Shown here in pieces: positions 1-13,200 of a stretch of 64,000 bases of DNA. Each line of letters starts with the position of its first letter. Position 1 is the first letter of the stretch. Below the pieces are notes generated by a model. It ran no database searches. It saw only the letters and a program-made list of their open reading frames with translations, and had not been told where the DNA came from. The stretch covers positions 806,001 to 870,000 of the forward strand of contig JANCIK010000011.1 in the NCBI GenBank assembly GCA_028532985.1, read 5' to 3'. The DNA comes from Stropharia rugosoannulata. Its lineage: Eukaryota > Basidiomycota > Agaricomycetes > Agaricales > Strophariaceae. The translations under genes were made by a program, and so were the position numbers.

Positions 1-174
1 GGCATTACTGTTCGAAGCTCACAGGGTTCATGTAATAAAATGTTAGGTCCCGTGCGGTCCTGTGTATATTGATAAAGGAACTTGGCTTGTTCGGAGATCA
101 TGAGACATGATAGAGGTTATTACTACAAGAATAAATACCAGCGTTGAGTTGAATACAGGTTCCCGCGCCTGCAT

Positions 175-1350
175 TTAAAGTTGGAAGACAGAGATATCGT
201 CGATAAATGACCACGCTGGCGCAGCACCGCCGCGCAAGCTCAACACGTCGTTACCCTTGCCGATCACCGAGAATTGGTAGAACTTCCAGGTGCTGAATCC
301 AGGGCGGATGGTTGCAACGACCACGCCGTTCCAAAGTACATCAACGAATGCTGCGGCCTCTGAGTCGGGCGAGGAAAAGGAGCTTGCATGGAAGAACCCA
401 ATACTGTATCGTTTGTTCTTCGTCGTCTTTAACGCAGCGGCTGGGGTGATCGTCCCTGGTAGCTGATCAAAGCCATTAACCGATCCAAGGAGCGCGACAG
501 CATTGCCAGTGTAAGCGTATGGTTGGTAGAAGAAGATTACTGCATCCTGAGTGCCACCAGTAGGGCTGGTTCCGATCCACTTCGAATACGACTCTGCATA
601 GCAGAATACGTCGCAAGCGTTGAAGGTTTCGAACCCGCCATCGATTACAAGATTCTTGCGCCTATATCCTCGAGAGAGTGTAACCTGGATGTTACCTGAG
701 CCACCGTTTACTGCGGTTGAAGCATCACTGGGGAGGAAGTACTATAAGTATAACAATTAGTCTTCTAAGTATCTCCCATCAATATGGAGCCAAACACACC
801 ATGCTACAGGTATACGCCGTAGGAGAACCGTTGACGACGGCCTGCCAAATGTTGAAATATTGACAAGCTCCACCGACATTATCAGCACCCCTTGTATTAC
901 ATGCGGCTGCACATGCGGTAACGTTATACGAGTCGAGGAATGTCACTCCCATGTACTTCATAAATTCAGTCAGCGAAACGTATACCCGGAAGAGCTGACA
1001 ACCTACTCCAGGGGCATTATTAGCGAAGTTAATCGGTCCGAATATAAGGTCGTATCCATCAGGGGTAGCAGTAGAGGTAACGGCCTGAACCACGGCACTC
1101 TTAGCGTTTAAAGTCTTTGCCCCGTTGCTAATCGCTTTGGCGATCCCTTCGGCATCCGTGGTAGGAGTGGCCCCCAGATCAACAGGGGTAGGAGCATTGT
1201 ACCATACTCCCTCCTTTCCAGGAGGTACAATGGTGGACGTCGCAGCGGCTGGCAACAAAGTAGAGGTGAGCGATCAGAATACAACATGAAGCTAAACCTA
1301 CCCGAAACTGCTGCAGCGACTGAGAGTGTGTAGAGAGCACGGGCCAGCAT
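175..1350 (-). CDS. secreted protein, 'fruit-body specific protein a'-like, single PAN-like module (paralog 1)
   Basis: Four exons on the minus strand (1302-1350, 1007-1248, 800-955, 175-741) join to 1014 nt, 337 aa. Introns are 53, 51 and 58 nt with GT..AG ends. The first 17 residues (MLARALYTLSVAAAVSG) are a signal peptide, so it is probably secreted. A Cys-rich PAN/Apple-like module (ACAAACNTRGADNVGGAC, QYFNIW) is followed by a C-terminal beta-sandwich-like region beginning VIDGGFE and ending near SFIDDISVF, reminiscent of carbohydrate-binding jelly rolls. It is a paralog of the genes at 3192-4879 and 17123-18795; its 156-nt and 567-nt exons have exactly the same lengths as theirs. It lacks the first PAN-like module that both paralogs carry. 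A TATAAA lies at 1391-1396. The family name is from memory; function is unknown, possibly wall or glycan binding. Confidence 0.85.
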
Positions 1351-3191
1351 CTCGGAGGTCTGTACTTTCTCTGAGCATATTGCTTTGCTCTTTATACGTT
1401 CTTTGAGTCACCCAAAGTGCCGCAGGGTCTGCGAGATTAAGAGACATTTACTCAGAGCCGTTGCGAGTAATGGTCTCGCAGATGGGTTGCGCGTGGAAAT
1501 CAGGTACAAGGATATATGAAACAATCAGGTTGAGCTGTTGATTCGTATGACCACCGGTAAGTATGATCACCCAAGCAGGTCCCGATACGGGGCAATCAGG
1601 AAGGCCAGTGTAAGAGCCAGCAGAGGAGCCTTTTCGAGAGAGAATACGGGATGTTGCTCAAGTCTTATAGATGATAGAAAGAGCATTGAGGAGAGATATA
1701 CTTTTTCTAGAGTGCTTCGTTGTCGAGTTCCCGTCTTGCGCTAACGTTTGAACGTCGCAGTTATTTCGCCAGCCGAACGTTGCGAAGTCTAGTACTTGCC
1801 TGGTGTCGAGTCAAATGTTCCAGAATTAAGCCAAGGCGACAGTATATGTCAGAAAGCTGCATTGTATAGGAATGGGATGCAGGTTTTTGGGCGTCGCTTC
1901 GGCTGGTTTGAGTTGGGTTTGAGACCAAACATGGTGGCCAAGAGCAAAGACGGTCCCGCTTAATTTTTCGTTGTGCCGGTGTCACGCCGACTGAATTTTA
2001 TTCAAACTCCGTACATAACTATGAACTTCAAAGCCCAAACCGAGGGGACCATCAGGGATCATCAGGTCCAGGAAACATCCCGGATTTCTCTTGGATCATT
2101 TTAAGAGTCATAATGACGCTGTTTAAATGAAAATCATTGTCTAGGCAGCTTTAATTGACTTGTTTGAATCAACCACAGCCATTCCGTACCTATTTGGTAA
2201 ATAGAACATTGTAAATTTCTGACCTGGGTTACTTGGACCCCGGACAATTCTAAAGGATGGATCGTGTCGGGACGACAATGTGAAGGTGGCGATCGAAAAA
2301 TATACAAAACCTAGGTTTGCGCCAAGAATTTGTATGCTCGCTTTCAGTTTCCTTGAGACTTCCGGTGTAAGAACAGGCCGATGCATTTAAAGTGAATTAT
2401 TCTGTTGGGGGCGATCACAATCATGTCAGCACTTAGAATTTAACTGGTAGCTGTTACTTGATGCAGAGGCAATTGAGAGGCAAGGTGGCGTCCAAATATC
2501 GGGATTTTATGATCGTAAAGCTATGATGAGATAGAAAACAAGAGCCCAGCAATGCCGAGCACTTACCTTAATTTAATACGACCTACTGAGCTCTGCGCTG
2601 CTCTTCGTCTACTCAGAATGTGGATATGAATATTTGAATGTTGACACCCGTCCTTCTGCATTGGGTGTACATTATGTGTGATCCGATGTCAAGGTGTTGC
2701 CTGAAACTATCAAATAATATATGTTGTCCATCAACGGATAATTCGCAATCATAGATTTATGAATGTAACTTGTAGCAGTTTCTCGGTGTAGCGGAGTTAC
2801 TATCCTGTGTACCTACGTCTCAAGGCCAGTCCGTTTGGTTTAAAAAGTCAGTAGTTTAAGGTCAGTAATAAGCCTAGTGTCTGCTGTAAAGCAAGCCGCA
2901 TTTCCAGTTGTTTTCACCTCGAAACTTCTCGAAGAAACTAGTCGCAGGTGGCGTTCGCCGAGGGAGTGTTCAAGCAGAGTTCAAACTTGCGCAGAAACCT
3001 GGGAGACCTCATAAAAGGGATGTGAAGCGCGTTTTATCCATCGTGATATAAGACATCAACATTCAATACATATACAGCACCTCATAAGACCACAGAGAAA
3101 CCTAAATAAAATCAGGGAAACATGTCCAACATGCGTAGCTCAACAGAGAGCATTCTCATCAGCTACTAAAAGGATTTAAACCACTCATTAA
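1351..3191. other. intergenic, no gene seen
   Basis: About 1.8 kb between two minus-strand paralogs. Only short, unrelated open frames occur and none shows a recognisable domain or splices to a longer frame. It holds the promoter of paralog 1 and the 3' flank of paralog 2. Confidence 0.5.
1391..1396 (-). promoter_or_regulatory. TATA box of paralog 1
   Basis: TATAAA on the minus strand, about 40 bp upstream of the ATG at 1350. The two paralogs also have a TATA element at 30-90 bp from their start codon. Confidence 0.5.
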
Positions 3192-4879
3192 TCACTGCTG
3201 GAAGACAGCGACATCATCAATAAATGACCATGCAGGGGCGGCACCACCGCTGAACGCTAAGACGTCATTCCCGGAAGCGGTGACGGTGAACTGGTAGAAC
3301 ACGTAGTTCTCAAAGCCCGGCGTAATAGTCGCCACGACCTCGTTATTCCAAAGTACGTTGACGATGGCGTTGGCCTCAAGTGTCGGCCCGGAGAAGGCGC
3401 TCGCCTGGAAGAAGTTGATGGAGTAAGTGTTGCCTGCGACGGTGTTGAGGGGCTGCGCGACTGTGAGAGTACCGGGGAGGGAGTCTTCCGCGGTAGCCGA
3501 GCCCAATAGAGCGACGGCGTTACCGGCGTGAGCGTATGGTTGGAAGAAGAAGATGGTGGCATCCAAGGTGCCGCCTGGTGCGCTGGTCCCGATCCAGTTC
3601 GCGTCGTGGGTGTCGAAGCAGAAGTCGTCACATTCGTTGAAGTCCTCGAATCCACCGTCGATGACCAGGTTGGTCCGCTTGTATCCACGGGAGAAGGTGA
3701 CTTGGAGGTCGCCTTGGCCGGTGTTAACTGCGGTGGACGCGTCTGCCACGATGAAGTACTAGAACAAATGGACAGTTAATTAATGGGGCAAGAAGAAGGT
3801 CTATTTCCGTACCATGCTGCAGGTGTAAGTTGTAGGCGTTCCATCCACTACAGCGCGCCAAATGTTGAAGTACTGGCAGGCACCACCTTGAGAGTCTGCA
3901 CCACGGGTATTGCAAAGCGCAGCGCATGCGTTGACGTCGTATCTATCGAGGAAAGCAAATCCCATGTACTGATTGATTATAAGTATCTGTGCGGACATCA
4001 AGGCAGATCAAAACTTACACCTGGTGCGTTGTTGGCTCCGTTTGTTGGTCCAAAAACGAGTTCGTACCCGTCGGGGGTGGCTGGGTCGACAAGAGTCTTT
4101 GAAGAATAGCCACTACTGTCCTGGATAAAGGTCAGGCCAGCCGGTGGCGGGGCAAGTTGTTGCCCTCCAAAGTTAAGCTTCTCTGCTGCACTGTGGACAT
4201 CAGCATATACAGCGCACTTCAAGTTCGATGTCTGGTCGAACTCGAGGCCGGGGTTGTTAAGCTCATAATAAATATTTGCGAATACTAGATGTGCTGTGAG
4301 AAAATATCACGACGACTCGATCACGGGATACGTACCACAATCCGTTACGCTATCGCAGAAATCGAGACACGCGTCGACGTTGTAAGTCGAGTTGGGGACG
4401 AGAGTGAAGGTGAGGTATGCAGTACCCTCAATCGACGCGTCACGGTCGGTGGGGCCAGTTCCCGACCCAGAAAAGACAAGCTCATAGTCGGAGGGGTCGC
4501 GTCTCGACAAGCTGCGAGTCGACAAGGTGGTGTTCGATGCAATACTAGACACAGTGGCATTGGTCAAAGTACCATCGATTGCTGTGACAGTGGTTGGCGG
4601 AACTGGCGGATTGGGATCACTGTCACCTGTTGCGCCCGACTTTTGATCAACGATAGAAGCTGTTGATACAATGCTGGCGGTATCGGTATCGGTGCCAGTC
4701 AGGTCGAGAGCATCCGAGGGGTCATTCCAAGCACCCTGTGAGGCTGGGGGAACCACATTGGTCACAAGTGCTGAGGTAGTTCAGGAGCGTCAGAAGTAGT
4801 TCACTTTGGTAGTGGAGATCTTACCAGACGCTGCGACCGCAAGGGAAACAGCTGCTAAGATCCTGCGGAAAGTAGACAT
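3192..4879 (-). CDS. secreted protein, 'fruit-body specific protein a'-like, two PAN-like modules (paralog 2)
   Basis: Five exons (4825-4879, 4336-4770, 4019-4284, 3813-3968, 3192-3758) give 1479 nt, 492 aa; the four introns are 50-54 nt. The signal peptide is MSTFRRILAAVSLAVAAS. Two related Cys modules follow: one near residues 115-165 (YELVFSGSGTG ... VDACLDFCDSVTDC) and one near 230-310 (GYELVFGPTNGANNAPG ... CNTRGADSQGGACQYFNIW). The C-terminal 189 residues (one exon of 567 nt) form a beta-rich domain starting at VIDGGFEDFNECDDFCF. Phases agree at every junction. A minus-strand TATATAA lies at 4943-4949. It is closest to paralog 3 at 17.1-18.8 kb in sequence and module content. Role unknown; probably an extracellular or cell-wall protein. 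Confidence 0.88.
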
Positions 4880-7800
4880 GAAGCTGAGGGAACGATACAA
4901 GTAGAACTCAGTCCTGCTCTGTCCCAGTGAGTAGCCGACTGCTTATATACGTTTCCCAGAAATGTTCATAGAGGTGTTTGAAGAATACATAGCTTGTGAT
5001 TGACAAGCTCATTGCCGTCTATTCCCTGCTTCTGAGGCCCGTAACTGGCAGTCAGGTACACACAGAAAGATGATCGGGATTTAATTGAAACTAGAGGCAC
5101 CCGTTCCTCGCTGATAATAGCCCTCTTCAGGGAAAGAGCAAGGCCAAAGGTCGTGCCCGCCTAGGCGACTTGCTATCCAACAAGGGCGCATTACGAAAGA
5201 CTACGCGATGCCCATTCTGTTCGCTCGGAATGCATACTTGAACAGGCGCTGGAAGAGCGGAGCCACGATGCCGGGAGAGTACAACGGCCCATCTGCTAAC
5301 CGTCCAGACCGTGCGGATAGACATGACATGCAATGCATGTCCGATATCTGAGATGAAGCTGCGTTTGAGATTGCCCGCCTATACCCTTACGCTGTTGGCC
5401 AACGTTCTTTTTTGTCGTCTGAGATCAGTCTAAGTCAGGTCCAGCCAGCCAGCAAGGAGGATATCCACAGATGTCGCCGCGTTGTCGTTCCACGAGCGCC
5501 GGAGAGTAACTATACTCAGCAGCACTCGAATGGAGGATTGACGTGGACAAATGCAAAAATACATCAGTCAAGACCATTATCAGAACGTGGCTGATATTTC
5601 CGCAGGAAGCCAGTCCACCGGCATTCGTTTCGCTATCAAGCTTGGGGCAGAAGGATCAATAAATAACCTATTCTTCGACGTATGAACGTTCTTAGTCTAG
5701 ATGTTGGGCATAGATAGACGAATTACCAGCGAAGTGTTCGAAGCAAACTGAGAAAACACTTTCCGACAACAATCAGGGCATCACCCAGTATTTCCCACAG
5801 CTGCCCTGCCACCCCATCCGAGATGCCGAGCAGAAATTACAGCAATTTAGACGGGCCGCAATCGGGCCGTGCATCTTCAGGCCCTGCGGTGGCTGTCGGA
5901 GTGTAAAATGGAGTATGTAGCGGCTGAGTATTTTTTCCATTTTTTTCATGAGTCGATGATTACGGCGGTGAATGGGAAGGGTTGGGTAGGTCCTTTTCAC
6001 GACTTCCCTGTCAATGTAAACGATAGCAAAGAGTGCATGCATGGCACACTGGCACGGAGATCCAGATAACGTCTTTGTAACAGACCGCGGGCCTTGCGCA
6101 TAGAATTGTTCGGTCCCCGCATGTAATTGACTAAAGCTTGAGATAATATATGTCAGTCACCGATGACAACTGTGAGGCATGTTATGTTGGCGAACGAGTT
6201 TGGCAGACTCTGGTGGTGTAGTGTAGATTGATTATACTTACACTGACTACACCTGAACAAATTAACATCAGCATAATGTCTAAATAGTGAGAAGTAACTT
6301 TATGTATTGATTTCAGAGGCGTCTTCGATGAATAGAGAGGGAATGAGAGGTCAAAAAAAGCTCGGAGGCAATGATAATGATGTTCTGTCATATCGTCCGT
6401 ACCGATGGAAATAGTGAAGTAAAAATATATCCAGATGGAATTTACACTTCACACGTTTGATCGCTGTATACATACCAATTTCCGCAAGGAAGGAGAGAGT
6501 AATGAAGTGATGTTCACTGGACGTTCTGTTCGAGTTCTCGCAAGTAATTTTGGAGTTAGAACATTGCCCAAAAGTCTGCAAGTTACAGAAGAGTCTGCTT
6601 TGTAACTGTACTCGGACAGCTCTAAATTCCGCAAATACCACGCAATGATAGTGTTCCCGTACACACCTAACCAGGCTGCAGGCGATCAAGCCGTGACACA
6701 TGCTCATGACATGGACGCGACGTTGGCATTGCATTTGTCTCCGAGACTGAGAGATTGTGCCTCAATGGGCAATAGAGCGGTTTCACCCCATTGGCCTCGG
6801 AACTTTGCTGGCACTTGTCTGCACACACCAACACCAGCGCCGACTTCTTGTGCCTTCAGAGCGCATGGCCAGTCATCCACGACAGCACACCAAATTCAGT
6901 ACTGATGATGGACAGTTCTAGATCATCAGCACATAACATATAGAACATTCTGTATGACAAGTGTCCATGCCGGGAAACGTGAGACTCGGAAATGTGATGA
7001 AATGTCCGTCTCTTCCCCCGCAGCTTGTGGTCATAATTACACACCCCGCGTTAGCATCAAATGCTTTTATTACTCCTTATGGTGTCTACATTGTGTATTT
7101 CGGAAAGAAATTCACTGGATAATAAGATATGCTGATTTTACCAGGAAATTACAGTGCATAAAGGCCGTGCAGACGCGTCTCGCCGTTCCTGTATCGACGG
7201 TAATCAAGCAATCATAGTCGGACATGGACAGATGTGCATACATGCATATCACAGGCACTCGCTTATACATGTTAATCGATGTGCCTTTCCATTTCCCCTT
7301 CACTAAGCAAACATGAAATACCGATTCAATTGGAACTCTACCTGACTGATGACTATGCACGTCTGTCGAGTGTCCGGCACAGAACGAGGTCCGCGATAGG
7401 GACATAATGCTCTGCGTGGTCCCTACGAAGTGTTTGTGGCAGGAGTAATATGCCGTCTCTACCGGCAGAAGACACCCTGTTATTTAACTTAGATTACATT
7501 CTGATCCTCCTATGTCTTCATTTCGATGATATTTGAACAACAATTAACGCGGATTTCACCACATTTGAAGAAATATGAGCAGATCTGAACAGTCAAAGTG
7601 ACTCGGTCGAGTTAGTGGGCCGAGATATAATGACAGCCTTAATTATAGTAAATTATAGTAATCAAGCCGATGCGTTACACGCGATTTGGACGAATGCTCA
7701 CCATGTCGCAAACTACAGTTCGCCAACTTGCGCTTTCGTTGACGATGACGGATGTAATTCTAAGTGCAACTATGAGGGGAGAATGGTGCTTGCTTTTATT

Positions 7801-9088
7801 GATACAAAGCCTACTCAGAAAAGTCGGCCATTGGTACCAAAGTACAGAATATTGAACACGCAAGGTTTTCAAGTATCCTCGCAATAAAGTACACAACGAT
7901 CTAAAAATAGAATTATATAACCTATCGATGGCTCTGCAGGCCCCTGTACTCTGTAACAAAGTCCATAGACCCATTTAATGCCTTATCACTTCGATTTAAA
8001 GGTAATATCAGCTATGCTTCAGATAAACAATAGCCTGTAGTGTAGGATGAGGTGGTTCAAAATTCAAATCATTTAAACAATACCGGTAATCCGCTTAATA
8101 TTGGACACACATAGGACCGCCGGCTGGTAAGGAATACATACATCCCGCTAATTCCGTTGGGCCCGTTGGACATATGTAGTACATGTCGTCATAAGACCGA
8201 GACAGTACTCGTGTCTGGCCTGCTTCTTTTCTAGTTTACTATCACGCGTGGGGTAGAAAGTCTAATATTATTTGCTATGGTTTCCTTAGCACTACACAGA
8301 GAAGATTCTCCCGAGTACAAAACCTTGGCCCGTGGCCACGTGTTCCAAGAGAGCGGTCAGCTGCTTTAAATATGTACTCTGAGCGTGGGGGGCTGAGCCA
8401 CAGCGCGGGGCATCTGTGCGGTTTTTGCGTACCGATGGCATCAAATCGAGATTTGCCCAAGCGTGCTTCGCGCAAAAGGGTCGTGCGAACGAAGCGAAAT
8501 ACTTATCCTCAGGTATAGAGGACACATCCTGTCAGTGGTATGTTAATAGCACAGTGCATGGTTTTCTTACTATACACCAATTGATGCCTTTCGTATCGAA
8601 GGGTTGCACTTCATTCCGCTAACGTTTACAGGTCTGCTCCAGATTTTCAATAGCTTAAATATCCAGGGTATATACCTCCACATGACTTCGTCATTTTTGT
8701 CTAGTAAGTTGTCTATGAGTGGCAAAGAGGAATCGGGCACGTCAAACCGAACTTGCTCGGATACAGTGGTATCGAGGAATCAAGATAAAACAGGAAATGG
8801 GAACGAAAAAAGAGGTCAAAAAGGGGCAAGAGGAAATGTTTTATCTGGGTGATTCCTTTTGAATACTAGTGTTGCTTCCTGGCTTTTAAACAGGTACTTA
8901 CAAAAGAGTTAGGCTGAACAGGTACTAAGAGGTATTCGGCGAGCCTCGGCATGGCGATGCCGGTGAGCCGAAGAAAGTGAGTTATTCAAGTCAGATGTTC
9001 GTGAGAATGTATATACGCCAAAGTCAGTGGCACAGCCGCACAGCGGTTCCGCAAACTCATCAACATCATCCAAATATCATCATCAATA
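4880..9088. other. 4.2-kb intergenic tract, no gene supported
   Basis: No open frame here has a recognisable motif or splices into a longer one. An imperfect hairpin (TTCGGC ... GCCGAA arms) occurs at about 8936-8973, just upstream of the homeodomain gene. The tract may hold decayed repeats that cannot be classified by eye. Confidence 0.4.
4943..4949 (-). promoter_or_regulatory. TATA box of paralog 2
   Basis: TATATAA on the minus strand about 65 bp upstream of the start codon at 4879. Confidence 0.5.
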
Positions 9089-10266
9089 ATGGCGAAAGCT
9101 CAAAAGTATAACGCGCGTAAAACGTCTGGCAGACGAGTGATTAACATATCCAGATGCCACAATATGCACTGAACGCTGTGTCTTTTACCACTTGCAGGTT
9201 GTGCTGCCTGGACGGAGACAGAGAACACCCGTAGCACCGCCAAACTTACCTACGCATTACAACGCCATGCATCCAGCGCACTTCGCAGAGCTTGACGCTA
9301 TCTGGGAGCAGGACACGCGTTTCCCATCCGTGGCATCGCGGCGTACATGGGCCATCGCGCGTGGGTTGAACCCGGTGCAGGTGAATACATGGTGGCACAG
9401 GCGCCGCCAGCAGCTCAGGCGGAGCGGGCGGAATATGGCGTCGGGCACGTATGAGCTTGAGGTCGGAGTGCCGCCCGAAATTGAAATCGCCATCAAGCAG
9501 GAAGTGTCGGAAGACGACAGCGAGGACCGATCGGACGCGCATTTGCCAGAGGCCGGAGACGACGATGACCTTACCAGCGGGACGTCCGCGCTCTCCCGCC
9601 CCCGTGCCCGAACGCGCGGCATCATACTCAGGAGCGGGCGGGTCATCAAGTCTGATAATACGAGCGACGATGACACGTCCGACGAGACTATATGCGGTGC
9701 AGACGCGTTTTCGGAGAAAAACTGCGCATATAGTCGGTGTTCAACGCAATCTTCGCTCGACCAACCGTCAAAGCGGGTGATGTTATTCCCCAGTAGCCCC
9801 ATGACAATGGAAAGCACTCTTCCACCTAGCTCTTCTCTAACATGTCCTCCGTCTCCTCTATTATCATCTTACCCGAGCTCGTCTCCTTGCATAGAAGGCC
9901 GGGAACCCGCAGAGCCTTCGATTGCAGAATGTCGAGGTACTTTCTATCAATCACTTTCCTTGTACGATCTTCTCTTCTCTGGATTCCACTGACATACTTG
10001 GAACAGTTGGTCTGGCTTGCCTGGACCTCTTAGATTCTATGTCCTTGGGTGGCTGCAACACGGTGCCTATTATCGATATCTCTCTAGCGAATCATGCGAT
10101 GTTTTCTCTGGCCTGTCTGGAAGATCTTTCTACACTACTAGGCTGTACGTGGAATATCCCGACTACAGACGCGCCGTGGTGCATTTCTGGTCTACGATTT
10201 GCATATGACGGAGCTTTCACCGGTCTATGTCTGCGGTGCTGGATGCTTGGCTGGGTATATGCATAA
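9089..10266 (+). CDS. homeodomain-like transcription factor with acidic region
   Basis: Three exons (9089-9136, 9198-9936, 10007-10266) give 1047 nt, 348 aa. Introns of 61 and 70 nt have ACTGAAC- or ACTGAC-type branch sites and GT..AG ends; phases match (0, then 1). Residues about 32-91 form a homeodomain: helix 1 with FAELDAIW, then RRTWAIARGLNPVQVNTWW and a basic tail RRRQQLRRSGR. The recognition helix reads W-W-H-R-R-R, so the nearly invariant Asn of W-F-x-N-R-R is replaced by Arg. An acidic Ser/Asp-rich stretch (about 105-190) and a Ser/Pro-rich stretch follow. The C-terminal exon (86 residues) is Leu/Cys-rich and unfamiliar. It is likely nuclear. The donor of intron 1 (GTGATT) is weak, so the short first exon is less certain than the rest. 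Confidence 0.75.
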
Positions 10267-10604
10267 AGTTGAGTCTCGGTTATGAAGTGCTTCTTTTAGA
10301 TTTGCTACTGCAGTTCATTGCCTCTCGTTTAAACACTCACTATCTGGTAAACTGAATTACCGCCTTTCTGTTTTCGATACAGAATAATTTCTGTCATGAC
10401 CGTGCCCAGATGGCAATATGGAAATACTGACGACGTTATCTGTATGTAAATTTTGCTCACACTACTCACATGCATCTATAGTAGTATACCGTACTGTATG
10501 ACTGACATGGTCACTTGGAAGGTAGCAGAAAGGACAAACATAAGGTACCTAGTATTCAAAGTTTCCCTGACCTCTCGTGTACAAATGCGAAATCCCTAGA
10601 TCAT

Positions 10605-12823
10605 CTACGATATGTTCTGATTCTTTGCTGCTATCAGCTCTTTGTAAATATCACCGCGCGGTACAACTGAAAAACTGAAGGGCTTCTTTTGGCTGCAAAT
10701 GAAGATCTTGATAAGCATATACAGTACAAGCAATGTTTGCTTAAAAACATACACCATCAGCCCACCAACCGCGTATTCCTCATTTGGTTCGATTTCATTT
10801 CCGTTACTGTCCTTTCCTTTCTCAATGTTGTAACATGCAAGGACGGACACAATTATCAGCCATGTCTGTTACATTTAATGTGTAAGGTGCCGGATAAGCC
10901 TCGTCTCCAACTCTATCGCACAGAAGCTCACTTACCAAGGCACTGGCAATCTCCTTCCCTACACAGATTCTATGATAGGACCTTAGTAAACGTGGTTTTT
11001 ACGGTGTCAGTGAGTGACAAGTACCTCCGTCCAAAGCCAAATGCTAAAACCCTGTCATCGTCATTAAGTTTCCCGTTTTCATCAAAGAACCTCTCTGGCT
11101 TGAAGGAATATGGATCAGGATAAATATTTTCATCGTGCGTCATAGCCCTACGTAGCGTTAAGAGGTCAATAGATAGTTCCTGTCGATTTCATGTGGTCAC
11201 GCACCACATATTTGCCAATACCATAGTTCCTGAGAAATAAGTGTCAAGAAAAATACATTCTCGATTGCGCTGTCCCTCACCTTTGGGAATGAAATATCCT
11301 TTGTAATAGTCGTCTTCAATGGATGAGTGAGCTACTCCCAAAGGCAACGATTGCCTGAACCGAAGAACCTCGCGATAAATCGCTTCGATGTATGGAAGAG
11401 ATGGGCGGTCCTCAAAGGTCGGAAGGCGATCAGACATGGTAATGCTATCAATCTCGGCTTGGGCTTTTCTCTGCACTTCAGGATGCTTTGTCATTAGAAA
11501 GAAAAAGTTATCCGTGAAGGAGATTATCTGTATTTAGTGTATCGCGGCCGCTCTGTTAGAAGGTGTGGCTACGGTTATAACTTCTTGGAGACGTACCGTT
11601 TCAGATGCACCTTAAATATATCAGAAGAAGGGGTTATAATTTAACTCACTTTCGATGTACGTCGCAGAACAGATACTTACCACCGTAAGTGGTGAACGCA
11701 ACATCAGCGACTGCACGCTTCTCTTGTTCTGAAGCCCCACAGTCCCTTTCCTTCTCAATAAACTCTGTCATAAGCGAGCGACTAGCCGTACCATGTCGCT
11801 GTGTATAGCAGCTGTCGGTTAGACACGTAAGCCCAGATTTAAAGTCGGGTAAGACGTACAACTGCGTTTTGTGCAAAATCCCACATCATCGTCATCATGT
11901 GCGACGTATTTCTCTTGACCTCGGCGGCAATTTTGAGGGAAGTGATAGGTCCAGCCAACCAATGCGGAATGTGCTTTAGGAATGGCAGAAAGTTAACAAT
12001 TGAGCCATCTGGAGTCAGCACGCTCGTTCCTTGCAGAACATTGTGTTCGGCAAGCTCAATAATCTCGTCTTCTAGCGATTTCACCTCGTATCCGCACATT
12101 ATAGACAATGCAAATGAGACAGAAAGTCTGCCAAGTGTCCGTCGTCACCGGTCCAAACAGAAAGACTAGAGCAAGACGCACAATTTGTAATGATTCACCG
12201 CCTTCTCAGGTGTTTCGAGTAAAGCACCAAGGAAATTGTATACTTTCTCTTTTGCAACGGGATAGTGTCTTTGGGCGAATTTGTAATTGAAGCTCTGGTG
12301 CGCTATTTTCCTACATAAGCGCCATCCTTGTCCATATGTCCTGAGTGAAACGGCGCCTTCCCAACCCATTCTGTATAAAATTCTGATTAATATACAGCCA
12401 AATCGTCCAGTCAAGACACTAACACGTCGACCATAGGAATGCGAGGTCGGTCCGAGTAGATGCCAGCACGTCGGTCGAGCAGCTCGTCTGCATCCTTAAG
12501 ATTGTTGACAATGAGCACCTTTGTGCCGAAAGCGTGTGCAAAGACGATTCCACCTTTATACCATTGTTCATGTGAGCGCTAAATCGGACATGCCACTAAT
12601 TAAAGTTAAGCTCACTGTTGTACTTTTTGCTCCATTCAGCATACTCTGGCCCATGATCAGTGACTGCTTTGAGATCAAGCATATTGCCTATGATTGGAAG
12701 AGACTTTGGACCGGGAGGATACGGGGCCCTTTGTTTTCTGTTCCATCGCTGGAATGAGGTCTTCAGGATGACTAGGAAAAGCACAGGCGCTGCGATTAGC
12801 CACCATGAATATGAACTTGACAT
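10605..12823 (-). CDS. cytochrome P450 monooxygenase, membrane-anchored
   Basis: Twelve exons join without a break: 12616-12823, 12424-12553, 12182-12370, 11860-12127, 11681-11798, 11597-11610, 11281-11527, 11205-11229, 11025-11147, 10936-10969, 10753-10865, 10605-10692 (1557 nt, 518 aa). An N-terminal membrane anchor (WWLIAAPVLFLVILK) is followed by the proline hinge YPPGPKSLP. The I-helix reads GGASETIISF, the ExxR motif is EVLR, the PERF motif is FKPERF, and the haem loop is FGFGRRICVG with the Cys ligand. It should be an ER-bound haem-thiolate mono-oxygenase using P450 reductase; the substrate cannot be read from the sequence and I cannot assign the CYP family. It has a 14-nt microexon (11597-11610). 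A decayed related copy lies at 15022-15265. It appears intact. Confidence 0.9.
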
Positions 12824-13200
12824 CGCTGCGGATTTGAAAGGAATTTCGATTAGTCGTCTTCATATTATATCACCGCTATTCGGTTCAGAGCCATCGATAT
12901 GTAAAATGTCCACTGTAACTCCTACACTTACACTGTGATTCGCCTGATAGTGTTACGGAAACTAGGCCTAGTCTGGGGTCACCTGTATGGCAGGAATGTT
13001 GACAAGTTGGACCGTTATGGAACCAAGTACAATGTGATAAATATGTGTAGATGCTACCCTGTCTTCCCCCTATCTATGTTACGGTTGGCGAGCAGGGCCA
13101 GGTCTATTTCGAAGCTGATTTGAACTTCTGAAGCCTTTTCTGAGTGGCGCATGTTGTCATTTACGTTAACTGGCACCTTCCACTGGCACAATTACGTTAA

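Noticed and set aside
4250..4290. A missing AG acceptor in paralog 2 at the site matching AACAATCCAG of paralog 3
   Set aside because: The true exon starts further upstream (TCTAG before VFANIYYE), as it also does in paralog 3 (TTAAG before VFANLFYE). No splice defect.
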